DNA of 64,000 nt from Streptococcus mitis SK564 (GCF_000148525.1 NZ_AEDU01000007.1:112792-176791); one strand, 5' to 3'. Positions 47,716 to 57,035 are shown, numbered from the stretch's first letter. The notes: a model not told the origin generated them from the sequence alone. Numbers and translations are program-made.

Positions 47716-47837
47716 CCAAAGTCACTGTCAAAACTCTATTATCCTCGTTGAAAGACTCGTCAAACTAGCTTGGAGTTGCCTAACCCAACCCAAGAGGAGC
47801 ATAGCTTTCTAGTTTTTTGATTTTCAATGGGGACAAG

Positions 47838-47856
47838 ATACTAGAAAATCTAGTAT
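47838..47856 (-). other. Middle hairpin of the ABC-F leader
   Basis: Perfect 8-bp stem ATACTAGA/TCTAGTAT with a three-base loop between the first hairpin and the terminator. It may act as a spacer or polymerase pause site. Confidence 0.55.
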
Positions 47857-47888
47857 GAAAAGAGCCACAAAAAGAGACAAAAACAAGA

Positions 47889-47919
47889 TCTACTAAATAA
47901 AGGTTCTTTATTTGATAGA
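47889..47919 (-). promoter_or_regulatory. First leader hairpin, antiterminator donor
   Basis: On the minus strand the 5' arm (47919-47906) starts two bases after the mini-ORF stop. It pairs with the 3' arm (47902-47889). That 3' arm, CTTTATTTAGTAGA, can instead pair with 47713-47700 of the terminator over 14 bp, with one G-U pair. Confidence 0.75.
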
Positions 47920-47920
47920 C

Positions 47921-47932
47921 TTAGTTGTTCAT
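47921..47932 (-). CDS. Three-codon leader ORF (M-N-N) of the ABC-F gene
   Basis: ATG AAC AAC TAA at 47932-47921 on the minus strand. GGAGG (47947-47943) lies 10 nt before the ATG, and a second purine-rich GGGAG is closer. It starts about 30 nt after the transcription start and ends at the first leader hairpin. A ribosome held here by a drug would cover that hairpin's 5' arm. I know of three-codon leader ORFs at other ABC-F genes. Translation is inferred. Confidence 0.6.
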   Translation of the reverse strand: MNN

Positions 47933-47963
47933 GTCTCCCTTACCTCCGAGTATTAGTATCTTT

Positions 47964-47992
47964 ATCGTATAACTTTCAGGAAATTTTGTCAA
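47964..47992 (-). promoter_or_regulatory. Promoter of the ABC-F leader
   Basis: Perfect TTGACA (47992-47987), a 17-nt spacer and TACGAT (47969-47964) on the minus strand. Confidence 0.75.
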
Positions 47993-48008
47993 CAGAAAAC
48001 TGGAAATT

Positions 48009-48062
48009 CTATGCTCTAAAATCCGTGTGGTAAGCATTAGTAATGAGTTCTTTGTCTTCCAT
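48009..48062 (-). CDS. Possible 17-codon ORF upstream of the ABC-F promoter
   Basis: ATG at 48062 reads MEDKELITNAYHTDFRA and a stop. AAGGAG lies 9 nt upstream (48077-48072), and an extended -10 TGC-TATACT (48096-48088) lies upstream of that. It could be a real small peptide, a truncated gene start or part of a second leader. I cannot assign a function. Confidence 0.3.
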   Translation of the reverse strand: MEDKELITNAYHTDFRA

Positions 48063-48180
48063 GTGAGCATTCTCCTTGCTCTGATGTAGTATAGCACTAA
48101 AAAATAAAAACAGCATAGTAAATATGTTGAAAATCGAAATTTAATTACAAAGTTTGGTGGGCTGATTTGTAGGCTTTTCA

Positions 48181-48189
48181 TGGTATAAT
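48181..48189 (+). promoter_or_regulatory. yceD promoter (extended -10)
   Basis: TGG followed by TATAAT (48184-48189), 28 nt before the yceD start. The region from 47653 to here is otherwise the divergent ABC-F leader. Confidence 0.5.
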
Positions 48190-48217
48190 CAAGAGAGTAA
48201 ATCTTTATGGAGGAAGT

Positions 48218-48760
48218 ATGAAATTAAATATTCAAGAAATTCGTAAGCAGTCTGAAGGCTTGCACTTTGAACAAACGTTAGACCTAGCCGCAGACCTGCG
48301 TGCACGTAATCAAGAAATTTTAGATGTAAAAAATATCCTTGCAGTTGGGAAAGTACAGTACGAAGACCGTATGTATTTCTTAGATTATCAACTATCTTAT
48401 ACCATTGTTCTTGCTTCAAGTCGCAGTATGGATCCAGTTGAGTTAGTTGAATCTTATCCAGTAACGGAAGTTTTCATGGAAGGTGCAACTAACCAACTAG
48501 ATCAGGAAGTTTTAGACGATGATTTGGTCTTGCCTATCGAAAATGGAGAACTTGACCTTGCTGAGAGCGTGTCAGACAATATCCTACTAAACATTCCTAT
48601 CAAGGTTTTGACGGCTGAAGAAGAGGCTGGTCAAGGATTTGTTTCAGGAAATGACTGGCAAATCATGACAGAGGAAGAATACCAGGCCCAACAAGCAGTT
48701 AAGAAAGAAGAAAACAGTCCTTTTGCTGGCTTACAAGGACTATTTGATGGAGACGAATAA
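48218..48760 (+). CDS. yceD: YceD family protein (DUF177)
   Basis: A 180-aa protein of the DUF177/YceD family, linked to 23S rRNA maturation in E. coli and plants. It has an alternating beta pattern, an acidic segment around residues 105-130 (LDQEVLDDDLVLPIENGELD) and a final PFAGLQGLFDGDE. The usual family cysteines are absent, and rpmF is not adjacent. GGAGG precedes the ATG. The stop shares one base with the nth start (TAATG). Confidence 0.8.
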   Translation: MKLNIQEIRKQSEGLHFEQTLDLAADLRARNQEILDVKNILAVGKVQYEDRMYFLDYQLSYTIVLASSRSMDPVELVESYPVTEVFMEGATNQLDQEVLDDDLVLPIENGELDLAESVSDNILLNIPIKVLTAEEEAGQGFVSGNDWQIMTEEEYQAQQAVKKEENSPFAGLQGLFDGDE

Positions 48761-49389
48761 TGGTCTTGTCAAAAAAACGTGCACGAAAGGTGCTAGAAGA
48801 AATCATTGCTCTTTTTCCAGATGCCAAGCCTAGTCTTGATTTCACCAATCATTTTGAACTCTTAGTTGCGGTCATGTTGTCAGCCCAGACGACGGATGCA
48901 GCGGTAAATAAGGTCACACCAGGTCTCTTTGCTGCCTTTCCAACTCCACAAGCCATGTCTGTAGCGACAGAGAGTGAGATTGCCTCACACATTTCTCGTT
49001 TGGGATTGTATCGGAATAAGGCTAAATTCCTTAAAAAATGTGCCCAACAGTTACTAGACGATTTTGACGGTCAAGTGCCTCAGACTCGAGAAGAATTAGA
49101 AAGTCTAGCAGGTGTTGGTCGCAAGACAGCCAATGTTGTCATGAGTGTAGGATTTGGGATTCCAGCTTTTGCAGTGGATACTCATGTGGAGCGTATTTGC
49201 AAACACCATGATATTGTCAAAAAATCAGCGACACCGCTTGAGGTGGAAAAGAGGGTTATGGATATTTTGCCACCTGAAAAATGGTTAGCAGCTCATCAGG
49301 CCATGATTTATTTCGGACGGGCTATCTGCCATCCTAAAAATCCAGAGTGTGACCAGTACCCACAGTTATATGATTTTAGCAATTTGTAA
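48760..49389 (+). CDS. nth: Endonuclease III with incomplete Fe-S site
   Basis: Bifunctional DNA glycosylase/AP lyase removing oxidised pyrimidines. The 209-aa protein has the helix-hairpin-helix LAGVGRKTANVV with the catalytic Lys and the Asp in VDTHVERI. The C-terminal 4Fe-4S pattern C-x6-C-x2-C-x5-C is broken: Cys190 and Cys197 remain, but the last two positions are Tyr200 and Phe206. It is coupled to yceD by a one-base overlap and precedes the pyr operon. Confidence 0.93.
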   Translation: MVLSKKRARKVLEEIIALFPDAKPSLDFTNHFELLVAVMLSAQTTDAAVNKVTPGLFAAFPTPQAMSVATESEIASHISRLGLYRNKAKFLKKCAQQLLDDFDGQVPQTREELESLAGVGRKTANVVMSVGFGIPAFAVDTHVERICKHHDIVKKSATPLEVEKRVMDILPPEKWLAAHQAMIYFGRAICHPKNPECDQYPQLYDFSNL

Positions 49390-49412
49390 GATAGGGTTTC
49401 AAAAGTTTTTGC

Positions 49413-49441
49413 TTGATTTTAGTCTTGCTTTGTGCTATAGT
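49413..49441 (+). promoter_or_regulatory. pyr operon promoter
   Basis: TTGATT (49413-49418), a 17-nt spacer and TATAGT (49436-49441) preceded by TGC. Confidence 0.7.
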
Positions 49442-49467
49442 ATTTTATAACTAAATATTCCTTTAAA

Positions 49468-50121
<654 letters not shown>

Positions 50122-50139
50122 AAAGCTAAAGGAGTAGCC

Positions 50140-51063
50140 ATGTCAGAAAATCAACAAGCATTGAACCATGTGGTGTCCATGGAAGACCTCACTGTCGATC
50201 AAGTGATGAAATTGATCAAGCGAGGAATTGAGTTTAAAAATGGAGCTCAGCTTCCCTACGAGGACCATCCGATTGTCTCCAATCTTTTCTTTGAGGATTC
50301 TACACGGACGCATAAGTCCTTTGAAGTAGCAGAGATTAAACTGGGATTGGAGCGACTTGACTTTGATGTTAAGACTAGTTCAGTCAATAAGGGTGAGACA
50401 CTTTATGATACCATCCTGACTCTGTCTGCTTTAGGAGTTGATGTCTGTGTGATTCGCCACCCAGAGGTTGACTACTACAGAGAGTTAATTGCTAGTCCCA
50501 CGATTACGACTTCCATCATCAATGGTGGAGATGGTTCGGGCCAACACCCTAGCCAAAGCTTGCTGGATTTGATGACCATTTATGAGGAATTTGGTCACTT
50601 TGAGGGTCTCAAGGTTGCGATTGCAGGTGACTTGGACCACTCACGTGTTGCCAAATCCAATATGCAGATTTTGAAACGCTTGGGAGCTGAACTTTATTTT
50701 GCTGGACCTGAGGAATGGAGAAGTCAAGAGTTTGCAGACTATGGACAGTTTGCAACCATTGATGAAATCATTGATCAGGTGGATGTCATGATGTTTCTTC
50801 GTGTGCAACATGAACGCCATGATAGTGGAGCTGTCTTTTCCAAAGAAGACTACCATGCCCAACATGGCTTGACTCAAGAACGTTATGACCGTTTGAAAGA
50901 AACAGCAATCCTTATGCACCCAGCTCCAGTCAATCGTGATGTAGAAATCGCAGACCACTTGGTTGAAGCACCAAAATCACGGATTGTCCAACAAATGACC
51001 AATGGTGTCTTTGTTCGAATGGCAATCTTAGAATCCGTACTGGCGAGTAGAAACGCCAACTAA
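50140..51063 (+). CDS. pyrB: Aspartate carbamoyltransferase catalytic subunit
   Basis: Joins carbamoyl phosphate and aspartate, the committed step of pyrimidine synthesis. The 307-aa protein has the carbamoyl-phosphate motif [12 protein letters not shown] and the later [11 protein letters not shown]. No pyrI regulatory gene is present, as usual in Gram-positives, where control is by PyrR. Confidence 0.96.
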   Translation: MSENQQALNHVVSMEDLTVDQVMKLIKRGIEFKNGAQLPYEDHPIVSNLFFEDSTRTHKSFEVAEIKLGLERLDFDVKTSSVNKGETLYDTILTLSALGVDVCVIRHPEVDYYRELIASPTITTSIINGGDGSGQHPSQSLLDLMTIYEEFGHFEGLKVAIAGDLDHSRVAKSNMQILKRLGAELYFAGPEEWRSQEFADYGQFATIDEIIDQVDVMMFLRVQHERHDSGAVFSKEDYHAQHGLTQERYDRLKETAILMHPAPVNRDVEIADHLVEAPKSRIVQQMTNGVFVRMAILESVLASRNAN

Positions 51064-51080
51064 AACACAAGACGTTAAAA

Positions 51081-51096
51081 GACGCCAGTGAGCGTC
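51081..51096 (+). promoter_or_regulatory. PyrR-like hairpin in the carA leader
   Basis: GACGC (51081-51085), C, loop AGTGA (51087-51091), then GCGTC (51092-51096). The C-NGNGA loop matches the PyrR-binding pattern, and the hairpin ends 5 nt before the GAGGTG ribosome binding site of carA. No terminator follows, so control, if real, would be at translation. Confidence 0.5.
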
Positions 51097-51112
51097 CACG
51101 AGAGGTGAAAAT

Positions 51113-52192
51113 ATGACAAAAAGACTTCTAGTATTAGAAGATGGCACAGTTTTTGAAGGCAAGGCCTTCGGAGCAGATATTGATGTAACAGGCGAAATCG
51201 TCTTTAATACAGGTATGACTGGCTACCAAGAATCCATTACAGACCAGTCTTATAATGGACAAATCTTGACCTTTACTTATCCTTTGGTGGGAAATTATGG
51301 AATTAACCGTGATGATTACGAATCCATTATTCCAACTTGTAAGGGAGTCGTTGTTTTCGAAGAGGCGCGTAGAGCAAGTAATTGGCGCAATCAAATGACG
51401 CTGGATGAATTTTTGAAAGCAAAGAAAATTCCAGGTATTTCAGGAATTGATACGCGTGCCCTTACCAAGATTATCCGTAAGCATGGTACTATGCGTGCAA
51501 CCTTGACCCATGTTGGGGACAGTATGGACCATGTGACGGACCAGCTCCAAGCAACAGTTTTGCCGACAGATAATATCAAACAGGTTTCTACTAAAACGTC
51601 TTATCCAGCTCCAGGAGTTGGTTTGAGCGTGGTGCTAGTGGACTTTGGTCTCAAGCACTCAATCCTACGTGAACTTTCTAAGCGTAACTGTAACGTGACG
51701 GTTGTTCCTTATTCGACAACGGCTGAAGAAATTCTCCATCTCAATCCTGACGGAGTTATGTTGTCAAATGGTCCAGGTAACCCAGAAGATGTTCCACAGG
51801 CACTGGATATGATTCGCGGTGTACAAGGAAAAATTCCAATCTTTGGTATCTGTATGGGGCACCAACTCTTTGCAATGGCAAACGGGGCTAAGACCTATAA
51901 GATGAAATTTGGACACCGTGGATTCAACCATGCGGTACGTGAAATTGCTACAGGACGTGTGGATTTTACAAGTCAAAACCATGGTTATGCAGTTAGTCGT
52001 GAGGATTTGCCAGAACACTTGATTATCACCCACGAAGAAATCAATGACAAGTCAGTTGAAGGTGTGCGTCACAGATACCAACCTGCTTTCTCTGTTCAAT
52101 ATCACCCAGATGCAGCCCCTGGTCCACACGACGCTAGCTACCTATTTGACGAGTTTATCGAGATGATGGAAGCTTTTAAACAATCGAACTAA
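51113..52192 (+). CDS. carA: Carbamoyl-phosphate synthase small subunit
   Basis: Glutaminase subunit that feeds ammonia to CarB. The 359-aa protein has the triad of class I amidotransferases: the nucleophile in FGICMGHQL (about residue 242) and the His/Pro region [20 protein letters not shown] precedes the ATG. It is separated from carB by an unusual 447-nt gap. Confidence 0.95.
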   Translation: MTKRLLVLEDGTVFEGKAFGADIDVTGEIVFNTGMTGYQESITDQSYNGQILTFTYPLVGNYGINRDDYESIIPTCKGVVVFEEARRASNWRNQMTLDEFLKAKKIPGISGIDTRALTKIIRKHGTMRATLTHVGDSMDHVTDQLQATVLPTDNIKQVSTKTSYPAPGVGLSVVLVDFGLKHSILRELSKRNCNVTVVPYSTTAEEILHLNPDGVMLSNGPGNPEDVPQALDMIRGVQGKIPIFGICMGHQLFAMANGAKTYKMKFGHRGFNHAVREIATGRVDFTSQNHGYAVSREDLPEHLIITHEEINDKSVEGVRHRYQPAFSVQYHPDAAPGPHDASYLFDEFIEMMEAFKQSN

Positions 52193-52338
52193 GAACGAGT
52201 AAAAGCTCGTCGGAGAATTTATTTAATTGAACACGGACGGAAAGCTCGGAATTTAGAGAAACCAATTTGGATTGTCAATCCTTCCTTGGTTTCCTAAAAT
52301 TCAATCGCTTTCTATTCGTCCTTTGTATCTTATTTAAT

Positions 52339-52356
52339 GTCGCTCTGTGAGGCGAC
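52339..52356 (+). promoter_or_regulatory. PyrR-like hairpin A before carB
   Basis: GTCGC (52339-52343), bulged T, C, loop TGTGA (52346-52350), G, GCGAC (52352-52356). The layout of bulged T, C and NGNGA copies the pyrR leader hairpin. Its 3' arm overlaps the 13-bp outer stem, so the two folds compete. Confidence 0.5.
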
Positions 52357-52474
52357 GAATAGAAAGGCAGGTCGTTTCTTTTAGTCGCTATCAGGCGAAC
52401 TAAAAACTCCCTGCACTAGATTTTTTACCGAAAAGTATCGTTTCGCTAAAAAATCGTCGGAGAATTTATTTAAT

Positions 52475-52492
52475 GGCAACCTGAGAGTTGCC
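52475..52492 (+). promoter_or_regulatory. PyrR-like hairpin B before carB
   Basis: GGCAAC (52475-52480), C, loop TGAGA (52482-52486), GTTGCC (52487-52492). A perfect 6-bp stem with the C-NGNGA loop. Confidence 0.5.
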
Positions 52493-52513
52493 AAATAGAA
52501 AGGAGAAGATACA

Positions 52514-52540
52514 TTGTTCGCGGAAGTGAACACGCCCTAA
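52514..52540 (+). CDS. Possible 8-codon leader peptide before carB
   Basis: AGGAG (52501-52505) lies 8 nt before a TTG that opens LFAEVNTP and a stop. It overlaps a small GTTC/GAAC hairpin. The non-AUG start and short length make this speculative, but it is the best ribosome binding site in the gap. Confidence 0.2.
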   Translation: MFAEVNTP

Positions 52541-52639
52541 GAACTATGTGAAAAAGATAAACATCGTCTTGACGCTGAAGGCGTCTGCACCGAGTTTCCT
52601 ATTTTCACTTTGTTCTTTACGGGCTTTGTATCATAAACT

Positions 52640-55600
52640 ATGCCTAAACGTACTGATATTCAAAAAATTATGGTGATTGGTTCTGGTCCGATTATTATTG
52701 GTCAGGCTGCTGAGTTTGACTACGCTGGGACCCAGGCTTGCTTGTCCTTGAAAGAGGAAGGTTATGAGGTTGTCTTGGTTAACTCAAACCCTGCCACCAT
52801 CATGACGGACAAGGAGATTGCGGACAAGGTTTATATTGAACCGATTACACTTGAGTTTGTGACACGTATTCTTCGTAAGGAACGTCCAGATGCCTTACTA
52901 CCAACACTCGGTGGTCAGACAGGTCTCAACATGGCCATGGAATTATCTAAAAATGGTATTTTAGATGAACTTGGTGTTGAACTTCTGGGAACTAAATTAT
53001 CTGCCATTGACCAAGCGGAGGATCGTGACCTATTTAAACAATTGATGGAAGAATTGGAGCAACCAATTCCTGAATCTGAAATTGTTAATACAGTAGAAGA
53101 AGCAGTTGCCTTTGCAGCAACAATTGGCTACCCAGTCATCGTTCGTCCAGCCTTTACCCTTGGTGGTACTGGTGGTGGTATGTGTGCCAACGAGGAAGAA
53201 TTGCGTGAAATCGCTGAAAATGGTTTGAAATTGTCACCTGTTACCCAGTGTTTGATTGAACGTTCCATTGCCGGTTTCAAGGAAATCGAATACGAAGTGA
53301 TGCGTGACTCAGCTGACAATGCTTTGGTTGTTTGTAACATGGAAAACTTTGACCCAGTTGGGATTCACACAGGGGATTCCATCGTATTTGCCCCTGCCCA
53401 AACCATGTCAGATTATGAAAACCAAATGCTTCGTGACGCAAGCTTGAGCATCATTCGTGCCCTTAAGATTGAAGGGGGATGTAACGTTCAGTTAGCTCTT
53501 GATCCACACAGCTTCAAGTACTATGTCATCGAAGTAAACCCTCGTGTATCGCGTTCGTCAGCCCTGGCATCTAAGGCGACAGGATATCCGATTGCTAAGT
53601 TGGCTGCCAAGATTGCAGTAGGTTTGACCTTGGATGAAGTTATCAACCCAGTTACAGGTTCAACCTATGCCATGTTTGAGCCTGCCCTTGACTATGTGGT
53701 TGCCAAGATTCCTCGTTTCCCATTTGACAAGTTTGAAAAAGGTGAGCGCCGTCTTGGTACCCAGATGAAGGCCACTGGAGAAGTCATGGCGATTGGTCGT
53801 AACATCGAGGAATCTCTTCTTAAGGCTTGCCGCTCCCTTGAAATTGGGGTGCACCACAATGAAATGCCTGAACTTGCAGCAGTTTCTGATGATTCCTTGA
53901 TTGAAAAAGTAGTCAAAGCCCAGGATGACCGTCTCTTCTACGTATCAGAAGCCATTCGCCGTGGTTACACACCAGAAGAAATTGCTGAATTGACTAAGAT
54001 TGATATATTCTATCTGGATAAACTCTTGCATATCTTTGAAATTGAGCAAGAATTGGGTGCCTATCCACAAGATCTAGAAGTCTTGAAAACAGCTAAACTT
54101 AATGGCTTCTCAGACCGTAAGATTGCTGAACTATGGGAAACTACAGCTGACCAAGTTCGCCAGCTTCGCTTGGAAAACAAGATTGTCCCAGTCTACAAGA
54201 TGGTAGATACTTGTGCGGCAGAATTTGACTCTGAAACACCATACTTCTATTCAACCTATGGTTGGGAAAACGAGTCTATCAAGTCTGATAAAGAATCTGT
54301 ACTTGTCCTAGGTTCTGGTCCAATCCGTATCGGTCAAGGGGTCGAGTTTGACTATGCAACGGTTCACTCTGTTAAGGCTATCCAGGCTGCTGGTTATGAA
54401 GCTATTATCATGAACTCAAACCCAGAGACTGTTTCAACAGACTTCTCTGTATCAGATAAGCTTTACTTTGAGCCATTGACATTCGAAGATGTTATGAACG
54501 TCATTGACTTGGAGCAACCAAAAGGTGTTATCGTTCAGTTCGGTGGTCAAACAGCTATCAACCTTGCGGAGCCATTGGCAAAAGCAGGTGTGACTATCCT
54601 TGGTACACAGGTCGCTGACCTAGACCGTGCCGAAGACCGTGACCTCTTCGAGCAAGCCCTTAAAGACCTGGATATTCCACAGCCACCAGGACAAACGGCT
54701 ACCAATGAAGAAGAAGCAGTTCTTGCAGCTCGCAAGATTGGCTTCCCAGTTCTTGTCCGCCCATCTTATGTACTTGGTGGACGTGCCATGGAAATCGTTG
54801 AAAACGAAGAAGACCTTCGTTCTTATATGCGTACAGCGGTTAAGGCTAGTCCTGACCATCCAGTCCTTGTAGACTCTTATATCGTTGGACAAGAGTGTGA
54901 AGTTGATGCCATTTCAGACGGCGAAAATGTTCTCATTCCTGGTATCATGGAGCATATCGAACGTGCCGGTGTCCACTCAGGTGACTCAATGGCCGTTTAC
55001 CCACCACAAACCTTGTCGCAAAAGGTGCAAGAAACAATCGCAGACTATACTAAACGCCTAGCAATCGGTCTTAACTGCCTTGGAATGATGAACATCCAGT
55101 TTGTCATCAAGGATGAAAAAGTCTATGTTATTGAGGTCAATCCACGTGCCAGCCGTACGGTTCCATTTCTTTCTAAAGTGACCAATATCCCTATGGCTCA
55201 GGTAGCGACCAAGCTCATTCTTGGTCAAAAACTTGAAGAACTTGGCTACCAAGATGGACTTTACCCTGAAAGCACTCGCGTTCATATCAAGGCACCTGTC
55301 TTCTCCTTTACCAAACTAGCTAAGGTAGACAGCTTACTTGGTCCTGAAATGAAGTCAACAGGGGAAGTTATGGGTTCTGATACGACTTTGGAAAAAGCTC
55401 TCTATAAGGCCTTTGAAGCTTCTTACCTCCACTTGCCAACTTTTGGTAACGTTGTATTTACCATCGCTGATGAGGCAAAAGAAGAAGCCTTGGACTTAGC
55501 TCGTCGTTTCCAAAATATTGGATATGGAATCCTCGCGACAGAAGGGACAGCAGCCTTCTTTGCTAGTCATGGATTGCAAGCCCAATCTGTTGGTAAGATT

Positions 55601-55816
55601 GGTGATGACGATAAGGATATTCCAAGTTTTGTTCGCAAAGGAAGAATTCAAGCTATTATTAACACAGTTGGAACCAAACGAACTGCAGACGAAGATGGTG
55701 AGCAGATTCGCCGTTCAGCCATTGAACACGGAGTGCCCCTCTTCACAGCCCTAGATACAGCTAATGCCATGCTTAAAGTATTGGAAAGCCGTAGTTTTGT
55801 CACAGAAGCGATTTAG
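52640..55816 (+). CDS. carB: Carbamoyl-phosphate synthase large subunit
   Basis: Makes carbamoyl phosphate from bicarbonate, ammonia and two ATP. The 1058-aa protein has two homologous halves, each with an ATP-grasp domain ([20 protein letters not shown] and [20 protein letters not shown] open them). A C-terminal allosteric MGS-like domain includes [18 protein letters not shown]. There is no convincing Shine-Dalgarno sequence within 15 nt of the ATG. That fits translation depending on the leader RNA. Last gene of the pyr operon. Confidence 0.96.
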   Translation: MPKRTDIQKIMVIGSGPIIIGQAAEFDYAGTQACLSLKEEGYEVVLVNSNPATIMTDKEIADKVYIEPITLEFVTRILRKERPDALLPTLGGQTGLNMAMELSKNGILDELGVELLGTKLSAIDQAEDRDLFKQLMEELEQPIPESEIVNTVEEAVAFAATIGYPVIVRPAFTLGGTGGGMCANEEELREIAENGLKLSPVTQCLIERSIAGFKEIEYEVMRDSADNALVVCNMENFDPVGIHTGDSIVFAPAQTMSDYENQMLRDASLSIIRALKIEGGCNVQLALDPHSFKYYVIEVNPRVSRSSALASKATGYPIAKLAAKIAVGLTLDEVINPVTGSTYAMFEPALDYVVAKIPRFPFDKFEKGERRLGTQMKATGEVMAIGRNIEESLLKACRSLEIGVHHNEMPELAAVSDDSLIEKVVKAQDDRLFYVSEAIRRGYTPEEIAELTKIDIFYLDKLLHIFEIEQELGAYPQDLEVLKTAKLNGFSDRKIAELWETTADQVRQLRLENKIVPVYKMVDTCAAEFDSETPYFYSTYGWENESIKSDKESVLVLGSGPIRIGQGVEFDYATVHSVKAIQAAGYEAIIMNSNPETVSTDFSVSDKLYFEPLTFEDVMNVIDLEQPKGVIVQFGGQTAINLAEPLAKAGVTILGTQVADLDRAEDRDLFEQALKDLDIPQPPGQTATNEEEAVLAARKIGFPVLVRPSYVLGGRAMEIVENEEDLRSYMRTAVKASPDHPVLVDSYIVGQECEVDAISDGENVLIPGIMEHIERAGVHSGDSMAVYPPQTLSQKVQETIADYTKRLAIGLNCLGMMNIQFVIKDEKVYVIEVNPRASRTVPFLSKVTNIPMAQVATKLILGQKLEELGYQDGLYPESTRVHIKAPVFSFTKLAKVDSLLGPEMKSTGEVMGSDTTLEKALYKAFEASYLHLPTFGNVVFTIADEAKEEALDLARRFQNIGYGILATEGTAAFFASHGLQAQSVGKIGDDDKDIPSFVRKGRIQAIINTVGTKRTADEDGEQIRRSAIEHGVPLFTALDTANAMLKVLESRSFVTEAI

Positions 55817-55841
55817 TTGAGAAATATTTTCACGGTTAAAA

Positions 55842-55868
55842 AGCCAGCGTCAGAAAACGCTGGTTTTT
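55842..55868 (+). terminator. Terminator after carB
   Basis: AGCCAGCGT pairs with ACGCTGGTT around CAGAAA, followed by T. Confidence 0.85.
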
Positions 55869-55869
55869 A

Positions 55870-56103
55870 CGATATTAGTGCAGGCTATTCAACTATCAGT
55901 TCTTCACTCAAGAATGATGATGAATTGTGATACAATAAGAATAAATTGGGAATGGCTTATGATGTTAATCGTTCCCCTTTTTTGTAATTCTAGTATATCA
56001 GAGTCAATATATATTTGCATGCTACTCCCTTTTGAAAAAATGGCTATTTCAGGTGAAAAAAACGACATTTCAGATTTTCTGTTCCAGAAATAGCTATCGC
56101 TAT
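55870..56103. other. Spacer between carB and ribF
   Basis: I see no credible gene. An inverted repeat GCTATTTC...GAAATAGC spans about 56041-56095 with a loop of about 35 nt. A TGATACAAT box (55928-55936) could be an orphan promoter. Confidence 0.4.
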
Positions 56104-56111
56104 GATATAAT
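56103..56111 (+). promoter_or_regulatory. ribF promoter, probably leaderless
   Basis: TGA followed by TATAAT (56106-56111), ending 6 nt before the ATG at 56118. No ribosome binding site is possible. Confidence 0.6.
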
Positions 56112-56117
56112 TATTTT

Positions 56118-57035
56118 ATGATTATTACTATTCCTATAAAAAACCAAAAAGATATTGGCACACCATCTGATTCAGTCGTTGTTCTCGGCTATTTTGATGG
56201 TATACACAAGGGGCATCAAGAATTATTTCGTGTTGCCAATAAGGCTGCGAGAAAAGATTTATTACCTATCGTCGTTATGACCTTTAATGAATCTCCAAAG
56301 ATCGCTTTAGAGCCCTATCATCCTGATCTGTTTTTGCATATTTTGAACCCTGCTGAACGTGAGAGGAAACTAAAGCGTGAAGGCGTAGAAGAATTATATC
56401 TCCTTGATTTTAGTAGTCAATTTGCTAGTCTCACGGCAGAAGAATTTTTTGCAACCTATATCAAAGCTATGAATGCCAAAATTATTGTTGCAGGTTTTGA
56501 TTATACATTTGGTTCTGACACAAAAACGGCAGAAGATTTAAAGGATTACTTTGATGGAGAAGTTATTATTGTCCCACCTGTAGAAGATGAGAAAGGAAAG
56601 ATTAGTTCAACTCGTATCCGTCAAGCTATTTTAGACGGAAATGTGAAAGAAGCAGAGGAACTTTTGGGGGCACCGCTTCCATCCAGAGGGATGGTGGTTC
56701 ATGGTAATGCTCGTGGTCGTACGATTGGTTATCCAACAGCGAATTTGGTGCTTTTAGACCGTACTTATATGCCGGCAGATGGCGTTTATGTCGTTGATGT
56801 TGAGATTCAAAGGCAGAAGTATCGTGCTATGGCTAGTGTCGGGAAAAATGTGACCTTTGATGGAGAAGAAGCACGTTTTGAAGTCAATATTTTTGATTTT
56901 AATCAAGATATTTATGGTGAAACCGTCATGGTTTATTGGCTTGATCGCATTCGAGATATGACCAAATTTGACTCAGTTGACCAATTAGTGGATCAGTTAA
57001 AGGCAGATGAAGAAGTTGCTCGGAATTGGTCTTAA
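56118..57035 (+). CDS. ribF: Bifunctional riboflavin kinase / FAD synthetase
   Basis: Turns riboflavin into FMN and FAD. The 305-aa protein has an N-terminal nucleotidyltransferase with LGYFDGIHKGHQ and ISSTRIRQAI. The C-terminal kinase has GRTIGYPTANL and PADGVYVV. The start codon coincides with the predicted transcript start, so translation should begin on a leaderless mRNA. No FMN riboswitch is present. Confidence 0.95.
   Translation: MIITIPIKNQKDIGTPSDSVVVLGYFDGIHKGHQELFRVANKAARKDLLPIVVMTFNESPKIALEPYHPDLFLHILNPAERERKLKREGVEELYLLDFSSQFASLTAEEFFATYIKAMNAKIIVAGFDYTFGSDTKTAEDLKDYFDGEVIIVPPVEDEKGKISSTRIRQAILDGNVKEAEELLGAPLPSRGMVVHGNARGRTIGYPTANLVLLDRTYMPADGVYVVDVEIQRQKYRAMASVGKNVTFDGEEARFEVNIFDFNQDIYGETVMVYWLDRIRDMTKFDSVDQLVDQLKADEEVARNWS

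Larger units (their letters stand above)
52193..52639 (+). promoter_or_regulatory. Structured carA-carB intergenic RNA
   Basis: Contains no gene but a chain of inverted repeats. Arms are 52249-52302; CTTTCTATTCGTC (52308-52320) with 52354-52366; GCAGG..CCTGC (52367-52414); GATTTTTTA..TAAAAAATC (52419-52455); 52475-52492; and GTGAAAA (52548-52554) with 52602-52608. A 20-bp direct repeat starts at 52208 and 52455. No clear promoter or intrinsic terminator is visible. It is probably a regulatory RNA for carB. Confidence 0.6.

Noticed and set aside
47795..47835. Possible BOX boxC fragment (CTAGTTTTTTGATTTTCAATG)
   Set aside because: Only about 20 bases resemble boxC and the rest of the element is absent; it lies in the ABC-F leader.
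47921..48181. 86-codon minus-strand frame that ends in the three-codon leader ORF
   Set aside because: The ABC-F promoter lies inside it, it has no good ribosome binding site at its start and no recognisable domain. Only its last three codons are likely to be translated.
52330..52380. 15-codon ORF starting at ATG 52337 in the carB leader
   Set aside because: No ribosome binding site, and it lies inside the hairpin A stem.
55878..56093. 71-codon plus-strand frame between carB and ribF
   Set aside because: No ribosome binding site, odd composition and overlap with an inverted repeat; looks like chance.
56000..56118. FMN riboswitch before ribF
   Set aside because: The conserved RFN core is not visible, and the promoter places the transcript start at the start codon.
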